The notes under the pieces were generated by a model. That model worked only from the letters and a program-made list of their open reading frames with translations, did no database searches and had not been told where the DNA came from. Below are positions 13,329-15,990 of a DNA stretch of 15,990 nucleotides, piece by piece. A program made the position numbers and the translations under genes. The DNA is from Sulfuricurvum sp. IAE1. GTDB lineage: Bacteria; Campylobacterota; Campylobacteria; Campylobacterales; Sulfurimonadaceae. Where the stretch lies: contig CAMBHX010000025.1 in the NCBI GenBank assembly GCA_945867285.1, positions 1-15,990 of the forward strand, in the 5' to 3' direction. The number at the start of each line of letters is the position of its first letter. Within the stretch, counting starts at the first letter, position 1.

Positions 13329-15990
13329 ATGGCTAAAGATATTGCAACAGTTTCGAGTATTAATGGAAAATATTGGGTTGAAAAGAATAATGGTGAAAGA
13401 ATTTTAGCTAAAAATGGGATGCTATTGGAGGACGGAGATAAGTTGATATCCGATAACTCTAATGGGTCTGACGCTAACGTACATTTGGCTGTGATAGGCA
13501 CTAGTCAAACCATTACCGTTGGAGTTGGTGAGCAACTATTGATTGACGGCACGCTAACGCAGCATCTTTTGGCTTCCTATGAAGCCATCGTAGATAAAAC
13601 ATCTATAGATGAGGCTTGGAGTGGAGAATCAGAGGTTATTTCTATCTCCGTTGACGATGAAGCTCGACGCAAAAAAGCTATGATAGAAGAGTTGACTGAA
13701 ACGGCAGCTGGTGAAGAAAAATTAACAGGAGATGGTTCGGTAAATGCAGTTTTTAGTGAGCGTGATGGGAATTCTGGAAATGTTGCGACGACAGCTTTGG
13801 GATCCAATGGAGCCAATATTGATAAAAGTGGTATAGGGGAGGTTTCTAGACTTGAAAGCATTATCGATACCACAATTGATGCTCCTATTGTAAACCCTAT
13901 TGAAGGGGATAATGTTATTAATGCTGTTGAGCTTTCAGATGGCGTAGTTGTTTCAGGAAGAGCAGAGGCCGGAAGTGCTGTTGTGGTCACTTTTGGTAAT
14001 ACGACAAAAACTACTACAGCTGGATCGGATGGAAAGTGGGAGGCAGATTTTGCGAAAGATGAGCTTCCCTCAACAGATGGAACGCATAGTGTTAAAGTTA
14101 TTGCAACTGACGTTGTAGGAAATGTTAGCGTACCGACTACTAAAGAAGTTGTGATTGATACTCAAGGACCAATAGGGACGGATGCTCCAACAATCAATAC
14201 CGTCGAAGGTGACGATATCGTCAATGCAGCAGAAGCGACTGATGGCGTACAAGTAAGCGGTACAGCAGAAGCAGGAAGCAGTGTCGCAGTGACATTAGGT
14301 GGGGTCACTCAAACTGTCACTGCTGGAGCAGACAAAACATGGAGCACAAGCTTTGCAACACCAGTAGATGGAGACCACACTGTAACAGCAATTGCGACTG
14401 ATGCAGCAGGTAACCCAAGCGCGCCAGTAACACGTGCGATTACTGTCGATACAGTAGCACCTCTTTCAGACGATGCACACCTTTCTATCGATTCTGTAGT
14501 GGATGATCAAGGTGCAGTAAAAGGTCAAATCAACGAGGATTCCGTAACCGATGATGCCAAACCGGACTTTAGCGGTAAAGCAGAAGCAAACTCCACAGTC
14601 ACTATTCTAGATAAAGGTGTGGTTATTGGTACTACAACAGCAACAGCTGGTGGTACATGGACATTTACTCCAACTACTCCACTGCTTGCAGGAGATCACT
14701 CGATTACCATCACTGCAACCGATGCAGCAGGTAACACATCTGGTTCATCGTCTGCGTTTACATTTAATCTGATTAGCGCAGATAGACCTGATGCTCCATC
14801 GATCGAAAATGTCATTGATAATGTTGCTCCAATTACTGGTCCAATTGCGAAAGATACGGGAATTACAAACGATACAACTCCGACATTCAACGGTACGGCA
14901 GGAGCAGGCGAGACGGTAACGTTGTATGAGGGTGCAACCCAACTAGGAAGTGTCGTTGCAGACACAGATGGCAAATGGAGTATCACTACTTCAGCGCTTG
15001 GTGAGGGTGTGCACAACATCATAGCGACCGCAACCAATAGCGCGGGCAATACTTCTCCTGCGACGGGTGCGTATACATTTAAGGTTGATACTATTGCTCC
15101 AAATAGTACAACCTTAAATCTTGTTGATGATGTTGCTCCTGTGGTTGGTGCTATCACTAATGGCTCAACAACAGATGACTCAACTCCAACTATAACAGGG
15201 GAAGGTGAGCCTGGAACGACTATACAAGCCTATGATGGTACAGACCCTATTGGCTCGCCAGTAGTAGTAGATAGTCGTGGCGTGTGGTCAATTTCCTTAG
15301 CGACTCCATTGGCGGATGGCTCTCATTCGATCAGTGTTAAAACGACAGATGTGGCCGGTAATGTTTCTAACAGCTCAGCAGCAATCAACTTTATCGTTGA
15401 TACATCAAGCGTAATCACTCCAACAATATCAAACTTTACTGATGATGTCAATCCACTTACTGGAGTCTTTGGTTCGGGTGCGTCAACAAACGATACAATT
15501 CCGACTTTTAGTGGTACCGCTCAAACGGGTACTACGCTCCAGCTCTATATTAACGGCGTAGCAACAGGAAATTCAATAGTGGTAACCAATGGTAAATGGT
15601 CTATTGATGCAGAGCTTCCAAGCCAAGGGGTGCACTCAGTGATGGCTATTTCAACAAATGCAGCAGGGGTAAGTATTTCATCATCTCCATTTATTATCAC
15701 GCTAGACACCACAACCCCCAACACCCCTTTCATCACCAATATCACCGATGATGTAGGAAGTATCCAAGGAACAACAACTAGCGGATTGACCAGTGATGAT
15801 ACCACACCGACATTGATAGGGACAGCAGAGGCTGGTTCAAAAGTGATCATTAGCGATAGTGTAGGCGGTGTTCTTGGACAAACAACTGCAGATGCAAATG
15901 GAAACTGGACATTTACTCCTACTACAGGACTTCTAAACGGACTGCACACCTTTACTGTAACGGCAACCGATGCTGCAGGAAATGTGAGTG
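13329..15990 (+). CDS. giant LapA-like adhesin with Ig-like repeats, N-terminal part
   Basis: An open frame without stop to the right edge, 887 residues and continuing. Residues 1-80 (ATVSSINGKYWVEKNNGERILAKNGMLLEDGDKLIS...) resemble the N-terminal retention module of LapA-type RTX adhesins, which stalls in the outer-membrane pore of its type I secretion system. TETAAGEE at 123-130 carries the TAAG dialanine site that LapG-type proteases cut in such adhesins. After a linker (to about 185) come seven Ig-like units of about 90-105 residues: two of the GDNVINAxE type (187-278, 286-378), then five with SxxNDTTPTFxGTAxAG...GxWxFTP...GxHxxTxTATDAAGN. There is no signal peptide, as expected for type I export; the export signal should lie at the C-terminus, outside the window. 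It likely mediates attachment or biofilm formation. Confidence 0.88.
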   Translation, partial: MAKDIATVSSINGKYWVEKNNGERILAKNGMLLEDGDKLISDNSNGSDANVHLAVIGTSQTITVGVGEQLLIDGTLTQHLLASYEAIVDKTSIDEAWSGESEVISISVDDEARRKKAMIEELTETAAGEEKLTGDGSVNAVFSERDGNSGNVATTALGSNGANIDKSGIGEVSRLESIIDTTIDAPIVNPIEGDNVINAVELSDGVVVSGRAEAGSAVVVTFGNTTKTTTAGSDGKWEADFAKDELPSTDGTHSVKVIATDVVGNVSVPTTKEVVIDTQGPIGTDAPTINTVEGDDIVNAAEATDGVQVSGTAEAGSSVAVTLGGVTQTVTAGADKTWSTSFATPVDGDHTVTAIATDAAGNPSAPVTRAITVDTVAPLSDDAHLSIDSVVDDQGAVKGQINEDSVTDDAKPDFSGKAEANSTVTILDKGVVIGTTTATAGGTWTFTPTTPLLAGDHSITITATDAAGNTSGSSSAFTFNLISADRPDAPSIENVIDNVAPITGPIAKDTGITNDTTPTFNGTAGAGETVTLYEGATQLGSVVADTDGKWSITTSALGEGVHNIIATATNSAGNTSPATGAYTFKVDTIAPNSTTLNLVDDVAPVVGAITNGSTTDDSTPTITGEGEPGTTIQAYDGTDPIGSPVVVDSRGVWSISLATPLADGSHSISVKTTDVAGNVSNSSAAINFIVDTSSVITPTISNFTDDVNPLTGVFGSGASTNDTIPTFSGTAQTGTTLQLYINGVATGNSIVVTNGKWSIDAELPSQGVHSVMAISTNAAGVSISSSPFIITLDTTTPNTPFITNITDDVGSIQGTTTSGLTSDDTTPTLIGTAEAGSKVIISDSVGGVLGQTTADANGNWTFTPTTGLLNGLHTFTVTATDAAGNVS

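Noticed and set aside
13577..15949. Three long minus-strand open frames (13577-13990, 14696-15157, 15545-15949)
   Set aside because: They lie wholly antisense to the adhesin frame, have low-complexity S/V/A-rich translations that mirror its repeats, and lack start signals.
14100..15990. Tandem Ig-repeat DNA considered as a CRISPR or satellite array
   Set aside because: The repetition is in the translated protein at about 300-bp spacing with diverged DNA, and the frame stays open throughout.

Overview
The window looks like a chromosomal segment of a free-living, sulfur-oxidising Campylobacterota (epsilonproteobacterium), most like the Sulfurimonas/Sulfuricurvum group. This rests on the AT-leaning sequence, a 540-residue GroEL, a PepN-type aminopeptidase, a long sulfide:quinone oxidoreductase and a cytosolic hybrid kinase. 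The genus is inference; no rRNA is present.

Layout. 1-978: the 3' end of an exbD/tolR gene, then a 2-oxoglutarate/Fe(II) oxygenase, probably one TonB/iron operon. 979-1189: a very AT-rich control region with repeats. 1190-1662: an XRE regulator whose stop overlaps the start of a small basic protein. 1710-2687: a DUF475/TerC-type membrane protein, meeting tail to tail a secreted YwqK/MORN-like repeat protein (2684-3049, minus). 3117-3368: a three-helix membrane protein (minus). 3511-5503: groES-groEL (minus), with a sigma70 promoter and a HAIR-like element upstream. 5692-5768: tRNA-Met(CAT). 5861-8461: pepN. 8637-10106: sqr, followed by a 55-residue membrane protein at 10252. 10480-12402: a hybrid histidine kinase (HisKA-HATPase-REC-HPt), convergent with an OmpR-type response regulator (12410-13159, minus). 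13329 to the edge: the N-terminal 887 residues of a giant LapA-like adhesin with Ig-like repeats, divergent from the regulator.

How it may work together. Kinase, regulator and adhesin form a plausible unit: the kinase has every station of a phosphorelay, the regulator is an OmpR-type DNA-binding protein, and the regulator/adhesin intergenic region holds a perfect 12-bp tandem repeat framed by two ACAATTGTAT boxes. The adhesin N-terminus has a retention-module-like region and a TAAG dialanine motif, as in LapG-cleaved adhesins, so surface retention may also be under proteolytic control.

A second notable signal is an 87-bp structured repeat present twice (3406-3492 and 10123-10209), in opposite absolute orientation but the same orientation relative to the gene upstream of it (groEL and sqr). 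The copies differ at 6 positions. No gene-free stretch exceeds about 215 bp. I see no CRISPR array, insertion sequence or rRNA.
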